A stretch of DNA of 64,000 nt from an uncultured Alistipes sp. (GCA_905213895.1 CAJMKE010000006.1:1-64000); one strand, 5' to 3'; positions 26,158 to 34,980 are shown, counted from the stretch's first letter. Translations and numbers: made by a program. The notes: a model not told the origin generated them from the letters alone.

Positions 26158-26183
26158 TTGCGTAAACATTAAACAAAATCACA

Positions 26184-26471
26184 ATGAAAAAGATTTTCCC
26201 TACCGAATGCCCGTCATGTGCCGGCGAATTAAGGGTTCGCAGTCTGTTCTGCACCGAATGCGGAACGACCGTGTCGGGCGACTATCCTCTGCCCGTGATA
26301 TTGAGGCTGCCTCCCGATGCGCAGGCGTTCATCCTCGAATTCGTGAAATGCAGCGGCTCGCTCAAAGAGATGGCTTCGCTGCTGTCGCTCAGTTATCCTA
26401 CGGTGCGCAACAAACTCGACGAAATTATAACCACGATAAATAAACTTGAACAAGATGGACAGACTCTTTAA
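26184..26471 (+). CDS. DUF2089 family zinc-ribbon / helix-turn-helix regulator
   Basis: This 95-residue protein has an N-terminal zinc ribbon with two Cys pairs (CPSCAGEL and FCTECGTT). A helical domain follows, typical of DUF2089, in which SLKEMASLLSLSYPTVRNKL reads as a helix-turn-helix. It is probably a transcription regulator. Immediately upstream lies a 44-bp palindrome over its own promoter, so autoregulation is likely. Its last 17 nt overlap the start of the following membrane-protein gene, which suggests the two work together. Confidence 0.9.
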   Translation: MKKIFPTECPSCAGELRVRSLFCTECGTTVSGDYPLPVILRLPPDAQAFILEFVKCSGSLKEMASLLSLSYPTVRNKLDEIITTINKLEQDGQTL

Positions 26472-27042
26472 CCCGTTCCGCTACATCGCCGGAACGAAAT
26501 CCCTCGTGTGGGGACTGATATTCATTATCTCGGAGATAGTGTTGCTCTACGGCAACGGATATGTCATGGACGGCTACGTCCATATCACGCACAAGCCCGA
26601 CGGCATGCTGCTGTGGCAGGCTGCGCTGGTTCAGGTCGTCATGTGGCTTCTGCCGGCTCTGCTGCTGTACTGCTGCGGACTCGTCATGTCGCACTCCAGA
26701 ATCCGTGTCGTCGATATTCTCGGCACGACGGCATTCGCACAACTCCTGCTGCTGCCGATAATCGTGCCTATGCTGATTCCCGCGGTTGCGGATATGCTGA
26801 AAACAGTTGCCGATGCCGCCCTTGACCCCTCCTTTGTGTCAATTATTGACACACTGCCGGTAGTGCCGCTTTTGCTGTTCGCGGTGTGGTCGCTCGTGTG
26901 GCTGATTCTGTTTTACGTCTGGAATTACAACGCGTTCTCGACCTCCTGCAACGTCCGCGGAGCAAAGGCGATAACGGTATATATAGTTGTGTCATTAGTT
27001 GTCGCAATCGTCGCGCCGCATATCTTCGCACTGCTTTGTTAA
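26455..27042 (+). CDS. Five-helix membrane protein, YIP1-like, coupled to the DUF2089 regulator
   Basis: This protein of 195 residues, read from ATG at 26455, has an amphipathic start and about five membrane helices (around 15-40, 55-80, 90-115, 135-160, 170-195). This is the pattern of the Yip1/YIP1 family. The start overlaps the DUF2089 stop by 17 nt, so translation is coupled. Function is unknown. As the partner of a zinc-ribbon regulator it could be a sensor or an effector at the membrane. Confidence 0.75.
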   Translation: MDRLFNPFRYIAGTKSLVWGLIFIISEIVLLYGNGYVMDGYVHITHKPDGMLLWQAALVQVVMWLLPALLLYCCGLVMSHSRIRVVDILGTTAFAQLLLLPIIVPMLIPAVADMLKTVADAALDPSFVSIIDTLPVVPLLLFAVWSLVWLILFYVWNYNAFSTSCNVRGAKAITVYIVVSLVVAIVAPHIFALLC

Positions 27043-27051
27043 AAGCATTAA

Positions 27052-27090
27052 AGAAACGGGCGGCACTGTGAAATGCCGCCCGTTCGTTTC
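27052..27090. terminator. Bidirectional terminator between convergent genes
   Basis: AACGGGCGGCA (27055-27065) pairs with TGCCGCCCGTT (27074-27084). It lies between the convergent membrane-protein gene and the minus-strand gene ending at 27103. The minus-strand side has the better T-rich run. Confidence 0.85.
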
Positions 27091-27102
27091 CGGAAGAAAC
27101 AC

Positions 27103-28257
27103 CTATCTTATCATCAGTTTTACCGGCTCGAATGCCGTATCCTCCGTGCCGACGAAGCGGTAGAGTTTGGCGTTGCAGAACTGCCCCTGCTCGTTCTTGC
27201 CGTTGTGCGAGATGTAGAACAGTCCGCCTCCGAGCGAGCATAAGCCCGTCGTGCCGTACTTGAACTTCCAGCCGCGCACGTCGGGATATTTCGGGTCGCG
27301 TCCGCCCTTATCCAAGAGCGACAGTACCGGAGCCTTCTTCACATATTCCACGCCTCTCAATGCCTGCTTCACAGGCGCTTTCGAACCGTCGATGACGAAG
27401 ATTCCGAAGTTGGCGAACTCCTTCTTCTTGCCCTTGTAGGCAGCCATGAACCAAAGGTTGGTTTCGGCGTCGTATTCGAGGTTCTGAATGCCCCACGACG
27501 TGTTGCCCGTGAATACGAAATAACGTCCGTCGGGTTTCGCCGGTCCGTTGCTGTGCATCGAATCCTGCGAAAGCGGCTTCTCGTATTTCGACCACTTGCG
27601 GGTGTCGTATTGCAGGACGACCTGATAGTCGTTGTCGGTGCGCTTCGTGTCGCTGTAAATTCCGTAGGTTACCGTCAGGTAGCGGCGACCGTCGCTCTTG
27701 CCGAATGCCGGACCGAACGTGATGCCGTCGAAGCCGCTGCAACCGAAACGGTGGTCGGTCTGTTTGCCGAGTACGGTCGGCACCTGCGCCTTGTAGTCTT
27801 CGAGGACCGTCGGCAGATACACCGTCGTCATGATGCCGTCCTTCTCGGCGCTCATGCCCTCGCGCGTGATTTTATCGACATCGAAAATCGCTACGTAGAA
27901 CGCGTCTTCGAGTCGCTTGTCCGATTTTTCGCGTTTGAGGATGCCTTTGCCTATCGAGTCGTTCTTGTATTCGAGCGAACCGTAGAGCCTGCCGTCCTCG
28001 TCGTTGAATTCCAGACATCCGAGATGCCCGAGCAGTCCCGTTACCGTGCCGACGACGTTGCCCGACATGTCGGTCTTGACGAGAATCGTCGTGAACGAGA
28101 AGTACATGTGTTTGCGCTCGGTGTCCACCGCGATGCCCTGCACGTGTCCGGCTTTCCAGATTCCGGAGTAGATGTTCAGAGGAAGCGGGTTCTGTGTCTG
28201 CGCGCCTGCGCTGCCGGCGAATGCCAGCGCAAAAAGAAGCGTAAGGATTTTTTTCAT
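27103..28257 (-). CDS. Secreted protein of unknown function, beta-propeller-like
   Basis: This 384-residue protein has a clear signal peptide (about residues 1-19, ending AGAQ). Repeated strand motifs (GHVQGIAVDTERKHMYFSF, LVKTDMSGNVVGTVTGL, GRLYGSLEYKND, LEYDAETNLWFMAAYKGK, LCSLGGGLFYISHNG) are what one expects of a propeller. A few are of the form D..G..Y, as in NHL/SMP-30-like proteins. No catalytic motif is evident. It may bind or cleave a carbohydrate or lactone, but this is not shown. Confidence 0.7.
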   Translation of the reverse strand: MKKILTLLFALAFAGSAGAQTQNPLPLNIYSGIWKAGHVQGIAVDTERKHMYFSFTTILVKTDMSGNVVGTVTGLLGHLGCLEFNDEDGRLYGSLEYKNDSIGKGILKREKSDKRLEDAFYVAIFDVDKITREGMSAEKDGIMTTVYLPTVLEDYKAQVPTVLGKQTDHRFGCSGFDGITFGPAFGKSDGRRYLTVTYGIYSDTKRTDNDYQVVLQYDTRKWSKYEKPLSQDSMHSNGPAKPDGRYFVFTGNTSWGIQNLEYDAETNLWFMAAYKGKKKEFANFGIFVIDGSKAPVKQALRGVEYVKKAPVLSLLDKGGRDPKYPDVRGWKFKYGTTGLCSLGGGLFYISHNGKNEQGQFCNAKLYRFVGTEDTAFEPVKLMIR

Positions 28258-28285
28258 TTTATTTCAGGTTTGGTTATTGCTTGTT

Positions 28286-28528
28286 TTATTTGTGTTCGAT
28301 GTCGCACGCGGAGCAGTTGCCCGAACATACGCTGTCGCAGTCGGTCTGCCCCGAATCCTCGCGGCTCTCCTGCACGGCGCACTTGATACCGAGCCTCTGC
28401 ATGTCCTTGTTGGTGGAGATTTCGGAGTCGATGTTGTGCCCCTTAATCATGAGCGTGAGCGACATGCCGATGACGAACAGTGCGACGGCGGCTATCGAGA
28501 AAAGCAGTACTATCAACCAGTGAGCCAT
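28286..28528 (-). CDS. Small single-span membrane protein with Cys-rich tail
   Basis: This 80-residue protein has one N-terminal membrane helix (about 4-28) and a soluble tail that ends in a Cys cluster with spacing C-x3-C-x3-C-x2-C (CDSVCSGNCSAC). An additional Cys lies near residue 50. Such a cluster could bind iron-sulfur or another metal, or form disulfides. I do not recognise the family. The start of the secreted-protein gene lies 28 nt further along in the same direction, so the two may be co-transcribed. Confidence 0.7.
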   Translation of the reverse strand: MAHWLIVLLFSIAAVALFVIGMSLTLMIKGHNIDSEISTNKDMQRLGIKCAVQESREDSGQTDCDSVCSGNCSACDIEHK

Positions 28529-28567
28529 AATTTTTTCGGTGTTTTAATGCCGCTTGGTCGGCGACAT

Positions 28568-28598
28568 TTTGAATTGTTGCTACAAATTTATACATTTG
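28568..28598 (+). promoter_or_regulatory. Promoter of trkA
   Basis: TTTG (28568-28571), 19 nt, TACATTTG (28591-28598) is an exact consensus match. It leaves a leader of about 75 nt before the trkA start. Confidence 0.8.
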
Positions 28599-28677
28599 TG
28601 AAATAAATTGCAAAAATGTTGCCCGCAGGATTCATCGCGGATGCGGTCGTCCCGTCGGATAATGGATTGTGAAGCCT

Positions 28678-30015
28678 ATGAAAATCGTTATTGCAGGTGT
28701 CGGAGAGATGGGCAACCATCTGGCGCAGATGTTGAGCGGAAACGGACACGATATTACGGTAATCGATTCCGACCCCAAGTTGCTCGCCGAGGTGGGCAGC
28801 CTCGCCGATGTCATTACCGTCGAGGGCGATTCGACCACGTTCGCCGTTCTGCGCAAGGCTTCGGTGCGCAAGTGCGACCTTTTCATCGCGGTGAACCACA
28901 CCGAGAACGACAATATCCTGTCGGCAATCATGGCGAAACAGTTGGGCGCGAAGAAATCCATCGCCCGCATCGACAACAACGAGTATCTCGAACCGAACAA
29001 CAAGGAGATGTTCATCAACATGGGCATCGACTATCTGTTCTATCCCGAAAAGGTCGCCGCACGCGAGGTCATCAATCTTCTGGGACACTCCGCGACGACC
29101 GAATACGTCGATTTCTCGGGCGGCAAACTGTCGCTGGTGGTATTCCGCCTCGAACCCAATTCGTCGCTCGTCGGGCGTTCGCTCGACGGTTTCAGCGAGG
29201 AGGAGATGCTCGACTACCGCACCGTGGCGATTTCGCGCGACGGAGACACGATAATTCCGCGCGGCAGCGAAACGTTCATGGTCGGCGACATGGTCTACAT
29301 CATCGCCCGTCAGGACGCTGCGGGCGAGGTGATGGCGTTGTCGGGCAAGGGCAACGTGCGCATCAAGAACATGATGATTCTCGGCGGTTCGCGCATCGGC
29401 GTGAGAATCGCTACCGAGTTGCAGAACGATGTGAACATCAAACTCATCGACTATAATGCCGACAAGGCGTACCGGCTTGCCGAAACGCTTGACAAGACGC
29501 TCATCATCAACGAGGACGGTCGCAATACCGAAGCGATGATGGAGGAGGGGCTGTCGAATATGGACGCTTTCGTGGCGGTTACGGGTCGGAGCGAAACGAA
29601 TATTCTTACGGCGATGCTCGCCAAGCGCATGGGCGTGAAGAAGGTTATCGCCGAGGTCGAGAATCTAAACTATATCAATCTCGCCGACAGCGTCGGTGTC
29701 GATACCATAATCAACAAGAAGATGATTACGGCGTCGAACATCTTCCGTTTCACGATGTCCACCGACGTGCTTGCAATCAAGTGTCTGACGGGCAGCGATG
29801 CCGAGGTACTCGAATTCATCGTCAAGCCGAACTCGCCGGCGACGAAAAGCACCGTCCGCGAGATGGGACTGCCCGAGGATGTCATCGTCGGCGGCATCGT
29901 CCGCGGCGACAAGGTGTTCATCGCGTCGGACAACACGCAAATCAACGCCTACGACCGGGTGGTGGTGTTCGCCATGCCGTCGGCTATCGCCAAGGTGGGC
30001 GACTACTTCAACTAA
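28678..30015 (+). CDS. trkA: Trk potassium-uptake regulator TrkA
   Basis: This 445-residue cytoplasmic protein has two tandem RCK units, each a Rossmann NAD-binding domain (AGVGEMGNHLA at the start; LGGSRIGVRIA near 225) followed by an RCK-C domain. It gates a TrkH potassium channel in response to nucleotides. ATG at 28678 is chosen. A GTG at 28669 would add three residues. No trkH follows, although the two are often adjacent in related genomes, so the channel subunit must be elsewhere. Confidence 0.95.
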   Translation: MKIVIAGVGEMGNHLAQMLSGNGHDITVIDSDPKLLAEVGSLADVITVEGDSTTFAVLRKASVRKCDLFIAVNHTENDNILSAIMAKQLGAKKSIARIDNNEYLEPNNKEMFINMGIDYLFYPEKVAAREVINLLGHSATTEYVDFSGGKLSLVVFRLEPNSSLVGRSLDGFSEEEMLDYRTVAISRDGDTIIPRGSETFMVGDMVYIIARQDAAGEVMALSGKGNVRIKNMMILGGSRIGVRIATELQNDVNIKLIDYNADKAYRLAETLDKTLIINEDGRNTEAMMEEGLSNMDAFVAVTGRSETNILTAMLAKRMGVKKVIAEVENLNYINLADSVGVDTIINKKMITASNIFRFTMSTDVLAIKCLTGSDAEVLEFIVKPNSPATKSTVREMGLPEDVIVGGIVRGDKVFIASDNTQINAYDRVVVFAMPSAIAKVGDYFN

Positions 30016-30059
30016 AACCCAGATTCATCCGAAACAACAATAACACAAAACCTCTCATC

Positions 30060-30677
30060 ATGTATATCGCCATTGCAGGAAATATCGGAAGCGGAAAGAC
30101 GACGCTTACCGAGATACTGACCGAACGCTACGGAGCCAAAGCCTATTACGAGGATGTGGACAATCCGTACATAAACGACTTCTACGAGGACATGAACCGC
30201 TGGGCATTCCAGTTGCAGGTCTATTTCCTCGGCAGCCGAATCCAGCAGACCATGAATATGCTCTCCGACGGCTCGGAACATATCTTTCAGGACAGAACCA
30301 TATACGAGGACGCCCACATCTTCGCGGGTAACCTTCATCAGATGGGGCTGATGTCGAGCCGCGATTTCGGGACGTATATGAAACTGTTCGACATTTCGTC
30401 CAATCTGATTCCGAAGCCCGACCTGCTGATATACCTGAAAGCGAGCGTACCGACGCTGGTGTCGCAGATACGCCGCCGCGGTCGCGATTACGAGCAGAAC
30501 ATCGACAGCGAGTATCTGCAACGGCTCAACGACAAGTACAACGACTGGATAGACAACGGATACGACGGCGAGATATTCGTCATCGACAAGGACAAGGACG
30601 ATTTCGTCGAGAACGAATCGGTGCTTGCCGGTCTGTACGAACGGTTGGAGCAGATTCGCCTGTCCCATAAAAAATAG
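30060..30677 (+). CDS. Deoxynucleoside kinase
   Basis: This 205-residue P-loop kinase has GNIGSGKTTLTEIL at residues 7-20, the QDRTIYED motif of the deoxyadenosine/deoxyguanosine kinase family near 80 and the RRRGRDYE lid segment near 140. It phosphorylates deoxynucleosides for salvage. It follows trkA by 44 nt and precedes the RNA methyltransferase by 6 nt. Confidence 0.93.
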   Translation: MYIAIAGNIGSGKTTLTEILTERYGAKAYYEDVDNPYINDFYEDMNRWAFQLQVYFLGSRIQQTMNMLSDGSEHIFQDRTIYEDAHIFAGNLHQMGLMSSRDFGTYMKLFDISSNLIPKPDLLIYLKASVPTLVSQIRRRGRDYEQNIDSEYLQRLNDKYNDWIDNGYDGEIFVIDKDKDDFVENESVLAGLYERLEQIRLSHKK

Positions 30678-30683
30678 CCGCGC

Positions 30684-32048
30684 ATGATGCCGCTGCCTGC
30701 TGAATTCGAGGAGAGGATGCGTCGCGAAATCGGCGACGCCGAGGCGGAGGCTCTGTTCGCCGCTCTCGACGGCGTGCCGCCCGTGTCCGTGAGGACGAAT
30801 CCCGCGAAATGCCGCGTCGTATTGGGCGACCGCGACGTTCCGTGGAGCCGTTATGGGCGTTATTTCGACCGCCGCCCGCAGTTTACGCTCGACACGGCGT
30901 TCCATGCCGGCGCGTATTACGTGCAGGAGGCGGGTTCGCAGTTCATCGATTATCTGCTGCGCAGCGAACCGACCGAGGGCAGGCGGATACTCGACATGTG
31001 TGCCGCACCTGGGGGCAAGACCACGATATATTCCACCGCCGCAGGGCGCGACGGACTGGTCGTAGCCAACGAATATGTGCGCAATAGGGCGAATATCCTC
31101 GCCGACAACGTGCGCAAGTGGGGTATGGGCAATACGGTGGTTACCAACTGCGACCCGAAGGCGGTGGCGGCATTCGAGGGGTGGTTCGACATCGTGGCTG
31201 TGGATGCCCCGTGTTCGGGCGAAGGCATGTTCCGCAAGGACGAGACGGCGCGTGCGGAGTGGAGTGCCGACAATGTGCGGCTGTGCGCCGAACGGCAGAT
31301 GTCGATACTGCGCGAGGCGTGGCGGTCGCTGCGTGCGGGAGGATTGCTGATTTACAGCACGTGTACTTTCAATACTACCGAAAACGAGGGTGTGCTGCGG
31401 TCGTTCGCCGAGGAGTTCGGTGACGAAACGGCGGCGACGGAGGAGATAGCGATTGACGGCGGCTGGGGCATTGCCGCTTCGACGGTCGGCGATTTCAGGA
31501 CGTTCCGTTTCATGCCGCACCGCACCGAGTCGGAGGGATTTTTCGCGGCGGTCGTGCGCAAGTCGTTCGACGCTTCGGTGAGGACCTCTGTTCCGAAGCC
31601 GCGCAAACGGATTATGAACGATGTCGCGTCGGCAGACCGCGCGGAGTTGTCGCGGTGGGTTGCAGAGCCGCAGGAGATGCGGTTCGCGTCGGCGGGCGAC
31701 ACGATATACGGCTACCGCTCGTCGCGGTACGACGACATAAGGCTGCTTGCCGAGTCGCTCACAGTGATATATTCGGGAGTGGCGATGGGACAGATATTCA
31801 AGGGACGGTTGAAGCCCGACTGGGCTTTGTCGCAGTATTGCGGGCTGAACCGTTCGGCGGTCGCCTGCGCCGCACTCGGCGAGGCGGAGGCACTGGATTA
31901 TCTGCGCAAGCACGACGTGGCGGCGGAGAGGTTCGCCGAGGGGGTGAATCTGGTCGAGTGCGGCGGACTGCCGTTGGGATTTGTGAAACGTATCGGGGCG
32001 AGGGTAAACAACATGTATCCTAACTCTTTGAGAATAATGAATATGTAA
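30684..32048 (+). CDS. RsmF/RsmB-type rRNA (cytosine-C5) methyltransferase
   Basis: This 454-residue SAM-dependent enzyme has the SAM-binding CAAPGGKT near residue 109, the catalytic PCSGEGM near 177 and the second-Cys motif YSTCTFN near 230. A C-terminal extension of about 170 residues has the pattern of the RsmF PUA-like domain (MNDVASADRAELSRW, GVAMGQIFKGRLKPDWAL). It probably methylates a 16S rRNA cytosine. It is tightly packed between the kinase and merR genes. Confidence 0.92.
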   Translation: MMPLPAEFEERMRREIGDAEAEALFAALDGVPPVSVRTNPAKCRVVLGDRDVPWSRYGRYFDRRPQFTLDTAFHAGAYYVQEAGSQFIDYLLRSEPTEGRRILDMCAAPGGKTTIYSTAAGRDGLVVANEYVRNRANILADNVRKWGMGNTVVTNCDPKAVAAFEGWFDIVAVDAPCSGEGMFRKDETARAEWSADNVRLCAERQMSILREAWRSLRAGGLLIYSTCTFNTTENEGVLRSFAEEFGDETAATEEIAIDGGWGIAASTVGDFRTFRFMPHRTESEGFFAAVVRKSFDASVRTSVPKPRKRIMNDVASADRAELSRWVAEPQEMRFASAGDTIYGYRSSRYDDIRLLAESLTVIYSGVAMGQIFKGRLKPDWALSQYCGLNRSAVACAALGEAEALDYLRKHDVAAERFAEGVNLVECGGLPLGFVKRIGARVNNMYPNSLRIMNM

Positions 32049-32049
32049 G

Positions 32050-32601
32050 ATGGCGGAAAAACTCTTTTATTCGATGGGCGAAGTGGCTGAAATGTTCGAC
32101 GTCAGACAGTCGCTGATAAGGTATTGGGGCGAGCAGTTCGATGCTCTCAAACCGAAGCGCAACAAGAAGGGCAACAGAATGTTCACTCCGGAGGATGTCG
32201 AGACGCTGAAACTCATCTACCACCTCGTCAAGGAGCGGGGGATGACGCTCGACGGCGCACGCCGTGCGTTGAAGACGCGCCGCCATGCCGACGAGTCGGT
32301 TCCGCGCGATGTCGAACTGCTCGACCGTCTGCAACGGCTGAAAGCGATGCTCTTGCAGGTGCGCGAGCAAATCGGCGGCGAAGAGGGCGCGACGATAATC
32401 GACGGCGACGATGCGGCGGACGAACCTGCCGCCGAGCCTGAAAAGCCGAAGTCAGGACGCGGTCGCAAGGCTGCGAAAGCGGACGCGGAGAGTGCCGAGC
32501 CGTCGGAACCCGCCGAGAAAACGGTCGGCGATTCGGCGGAGCAACCTGCGCCGGCAAAGGAGGAACGCCCGCTGCCGTTCTACGAACAGACACTGTTTTA
32601 G
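32050..32601 (+). CDS. MerR-family transcriptional regulator
   Basis: This 183-residue protein has an N-terminal winged helix (YSMGEVAEMFDVRQSLIRYW, residues 6-25, then FTPEDVETLKLIYHLVKERG) and a short coiled coil around 85-110. A low-complexity acidic/basic tail follows (about 120-178, rich in Glu, Pro, Ala and Lys). No inducer-binding domain or metal-binding Cys are seen, so it is likely a MerR-like DNA binder of the Bacteroidetes short type. It begins 1 nt after the methyltransferase stop. Confidence 0.9.
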   Translation: MAEKLFYSMGEVAEMFDVRQSLIRYWGEQFDALKPKRNKKGNRMFTPEDVETLKLIYHLVKERGMTLDGARRALKTRRHADESVPRDVELLDRLQRLKAMLLQVREQIGGEEGATIIDGDDAADEPAAEPEKPKSGRGRKAAKADAESAEPSEPAEKTVGDSAEQPAPAKEERPLPFYEQTLF

Positions 32602-32645
32602 TTAAGGTCCTTAAAGACTTTAACGACCTTAATGACTTTAATCGA
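32601..32645. repeat. 9-nt-period array, locus 7, filling the merR-nif3 gap
   Basis: GTTAAGGTC, CTTAAAGAC, TTTAACGAC, CTTAATGAC, TTTAATCGA: five units that begin on the last base of the merR stop codon and end just before the next ATG. The whole spacer between two genes is array. Confidence 0.9.
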
Positions 32646-33446
32646 ATGACTATGACGATAGGCGACGTTGCACGCATAATAGAGGATTTCGCTCCGCTCT
32701 CGTTGCAGGAGTCCTACGACAATTCGGGGCTTGTGGTCGGTCGTGCCGGCGACGAACTGCGCGGCGGCATACTGCTGGCGGTCGATGTTACGGAGGAGGT
32801 CGTGGACGAGGCGGTCGCGCTCGGCTGCGGGATGATAGTTACGCATCATCCCATAATCTTTCATCCGCTCAAACGGCTCAATTCGGCTTCCGTCGTCGAA
32901 CGCTGCGTCGAGCGCGCAATAAAGAACGACATCGCACTGTATGCCTGCCATACCAATCTCGATTCGGTACGCGGCGGCATGAGTTGGTGCGTCGGCGGGA
33001 TGCTCGGTCTGCGGGACATGGAGGTTTTGCAGCCGTCGGGCAGGGAGTACGGCGGTGCGGCGGGATTCGGGGTGGTCGGCGTGCTGCCCGAACCTGTGCC
33101 GGTGGGCGGGTTCATGGCGAAAATCCGTTCGGTATTCGGCGTTGAGGTCATCCGCCATAGCGCGATTGTGCGCGATACGGTATCGAAAGTGGCGTTGTGT
33201 ACCGGCGCGGGAGCGTCGCTCATGGAGGAGGCGAGGGCGTCGGGATGCGATATCTACATAACGGCAGACCTCAAATACAACGACTTTTTCGCGCCGTCCG
33301 GAGAGTTCGTCGTGGCGGATATAGGACATTATGAGAGCGAATTTTGCGCAATTCGGATTTTATTTGATGTTTTGTCGAAAAAAATCACTAACTTTGCGCT
33401 CCACAAGAGCGCGCATTCGGAAAATCCCGTGCATTACTGCTTGTAA
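32646..33446 (+). CDS. Nif3-like dinuclear metal-centre protein (DUF34)
   Basis: This 266-residue protein has the Nif3/YbgI motifs: ESYDNSGLVVGR near the start, IVTHHPIIFHPLK near 62-75 with two metal-binding His, YACHTNLDSVRGG near 100, and a C-terminal HYESE. It is the short type without the central insert of many Bacteroidetes homologues. The family forms hexamers. GTP cyclohydrolase-like or phosphatase roles have been proposed but remain unsettled. It precedes the zinc-ribbon gene as in many Bacteroidales. Confidence 0.93.
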   Translation: MTMTIGDVARIIEDFAPLSLQESYDNSGLVVGRAGDELRGGILLAVDVTEEVVDEAVALGCGMIVTHHPIIFHPLKRLNSASVVERCVERAIKNDIALYACHTNLDSVRGGMSWCVGGMLGLRDMEVLQPSGREYGGAAGFGVVGVLPEPVPVGGFMAKIRSVFGVEVIRHSAIVRDTVSKVALCTGAGASLMEEARASGCDIYITADLKYNDFFAPSGEFVVADIGHYESEFCAIRILFDVLSKKITNFALHKSAHSENPVHYCL

Positions 33447-33522
33447 TGCCGTGGTGCCGTGTGCGATACGGATATTTTGGCGGCGGACGCCCGAAAGTTG
33501 TAAATAAACAAACGAACGATAT

Positions 33523-34281
33523 ATGGCTACACAGAAGAAAACATCGGAGGTGGATTACTCGATGTACGAGAAGATAATGGCACTCTACGAGTTGCAGAAA
33601 ATCGACTCCCAGATTGACGAAATCAACAAGATTAAGGGCGAACTGCCGTTGGAGGTAGAGGATTTGGAGGACGAAATCGCAGGTCTCCAAACCCGTATCG
33701 CGAACATCAATGCCGAAATCGAGGAACTCAACAACCTTACCAAGCAGCGTAAGCGCGAAATCGACCAGGCGCAGATTCAGATAGCGAAGTATACCGAGCA
33801 GCAGAACAATGTCCGCAACAATCGCGAGTTCGACGCTATATCGAAGGAAATCGAGTACCAGCAGTTGGAGATTACTCTCGCCGAGAAGCGTCTGAAAGAG
33901 TATGCCGGTGCAATCAAGGCTAAGAAGGCTTCGCTCGAATCGACCGATGCCCTGCTGGCTGAACGCAATGTAGACCTTACCGCCAAGAAGACCGAATTGG
34001 AGAGCATCGAGGGCGAAACCGCGGCTCAAATCGAGGAACTCTCGGCGCAGGGCGATGCGGCGAAAGCCAAAATCGACGAACGCCTGCTCGGTGCCTACAA
34101 CCGCATCCGCAGCAAGGTTCACAACGGACTTGCGGTGGTTACGGTGAAGCGCGACGCATGCAGCGGATGTTTCAACCGCATCCCGCCTCAGCGTCAGTCC
34201 GATATCCGTCAGGGAAAGAAACTTATCGTCTGCGAGTATTGCGGTCGTATTCTCGTGCCGGATACCGATGTCGAGGAGTAA
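33523..34281 (+). CDS. Coiled-coil protein with C4 zinc ribbon (CT398/DUF164 type)
   Basis: This 252-residue protein has a long antiparallel coiled-coil hairpin (about 20-180, rich in Glu, Lys and Ile) and a C-terminal zinc ribbon (CSGCFNRI and CEYCGRILVP). The family pairs with Nif3-like proteins in many genomes, as it does here (76-nt spacing). Proteins of this type may bind nucleic acid or other partners. No catalytic function is known to me. Confidence 0.9.
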   Translation: MATQKKTSEVDYSMYEKIMALYELQKIDSQIDEINKIKGELPLEVEDLEDEIAGLQTRIANINAEIEELNNLTKQRKREIDQAQIQIAKYTEQQNNVRNNREFDAISKEIEYQQLEITLAEKRLKEYAGAIKAKKASLESTDALLAERNVDLTAKKTELESIEGETAAQIEELSAQGDAAKAKIDERLLGAYNRIRSKVHNGLAVVTVKRDACSGCFNRIPPQRQSDIRQGKKLIVCEYCGRILVPDTDVEE

Positions 34282-34313
34282 TCCGCGGCGGTCGCAGACT
34301 TTTGACAGAATGT

Positions 34314-34345
34314 ATGGCAGACTCGCGGAGAGCCTGCCATTTTTA
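34314..34345 (+). terminator. Terminator of the nif3 / zinc-ribbon unit
   Basis: ATGGCAG (34314-34320) pairs with CTGCCAT (34334-34340), with an inner CTC/GAG, followed by TTTTA. Confidence 0.75.
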
Positions 34346-34394
34346 TGCTATTATTAACATCAGACATTGCCTGACTGAGCGATATATGTCAATT

Positions 34395-34463
34395 CGTCAT
34401 GTTGAGCGTAGCGAAACATCTATTGCTTGGAGAAAACAGATTCTTCGCTTCGCTCAGAATGAC
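34395..34463. repeat. CATTCTGAGC-type palindromic element, copy 2
   Basis: CGTCATGTTGAGCGTAGCGA and TTCTTCGCTTCGCTCAGAATGAC are the two arms, related to copy 1 at 10957-11016 but in the opposite order. It ends only 7 nt before the alkyltransferase start codon. Its translation would give an artefactual N-terminal extension of that gene. Confidence 0.85.
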
Positions 34464-34470
34464 TATTGTT

Positions 34471-34980
34471 ATGAAGATAACCACCGTAAACCGAAACGGG
34501 TTCGACAAGGCGATAGAGTATGCCTTCGTCGCGACGCCGTATGCCGAAGCACTCGAAGCGTGGTGCGAGGACGGATTATGCTACCTCGGCTTGTGTCTCG
34601 ATTCGCGAGAAAGCGCGGTTGCGGACATGAAACGCCGTTTCCGCAAATCGACGTTCCGCGAAACCGTCGCGCCCGAACGTTACGACGGCGCGGTTGCCGA
34701 GCGTATCTGTCTGGTCGGAACGGAATTCCAGTGCGAGGTGTGGCGCGAACTGCTGAATATTCCTTGCGGAGATAGAATCAGTTACGGCGAGTTGGCGCGT
34801 CGTGTCGGACGTTCGGCAGGAATGGGCGTGAGAGCCGTCGGGCAGGCTGTCGGGGCTAATCCGATAGGACTGATAGTCCCGTGTCATCGCGTGGTCGGTG
34901 CCGACGGGTCGATGCACGGTTACTATTGGGGTACGGAAATCAAACGCCGCATACTCGACGACGAGGCGGATGCGTTATAG
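34471..34980 (+). CDS. ogt: Methylated-DNA-protein-cysteine S-methyltransferase
   Basis: This 169-residue protein has the suicidal active-site motif PCHRVVG in the C-terminal domain (IPCGDRISYGELARRVG, then NPIGLIVPCHRV). It repairs O6-alkylguanine by taking the alkyl group onto its Cys. ATG at 34471 is chosen because the sequence upstream belongs to the palindromic element and does not resemble this family. Confidence 0.94.
   Translation: MKITTVNRNGFDKAIEYAFVATPYAEALEAWCEDGLCYLGLCLDSRESAVADMKRRFRKSTFRETVAPERYDGAVAERICLVGTEFQCEVWRELLNIPCGDRISYGELARRVGRSAGMGVRAVGQAVGANPIGLIVPCHRVVGADGSMHGYYWGTEIKRRILDDEADAL

Noticed and set aside
34399..34470. An N-terminal extension of the alkyltransferase starting at 34399
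   Set aside because: The extra residues come from the CATTCTGAGC-type element and are found as artefacts next to unrelated genes. ATG at 34471 begins the real protein.
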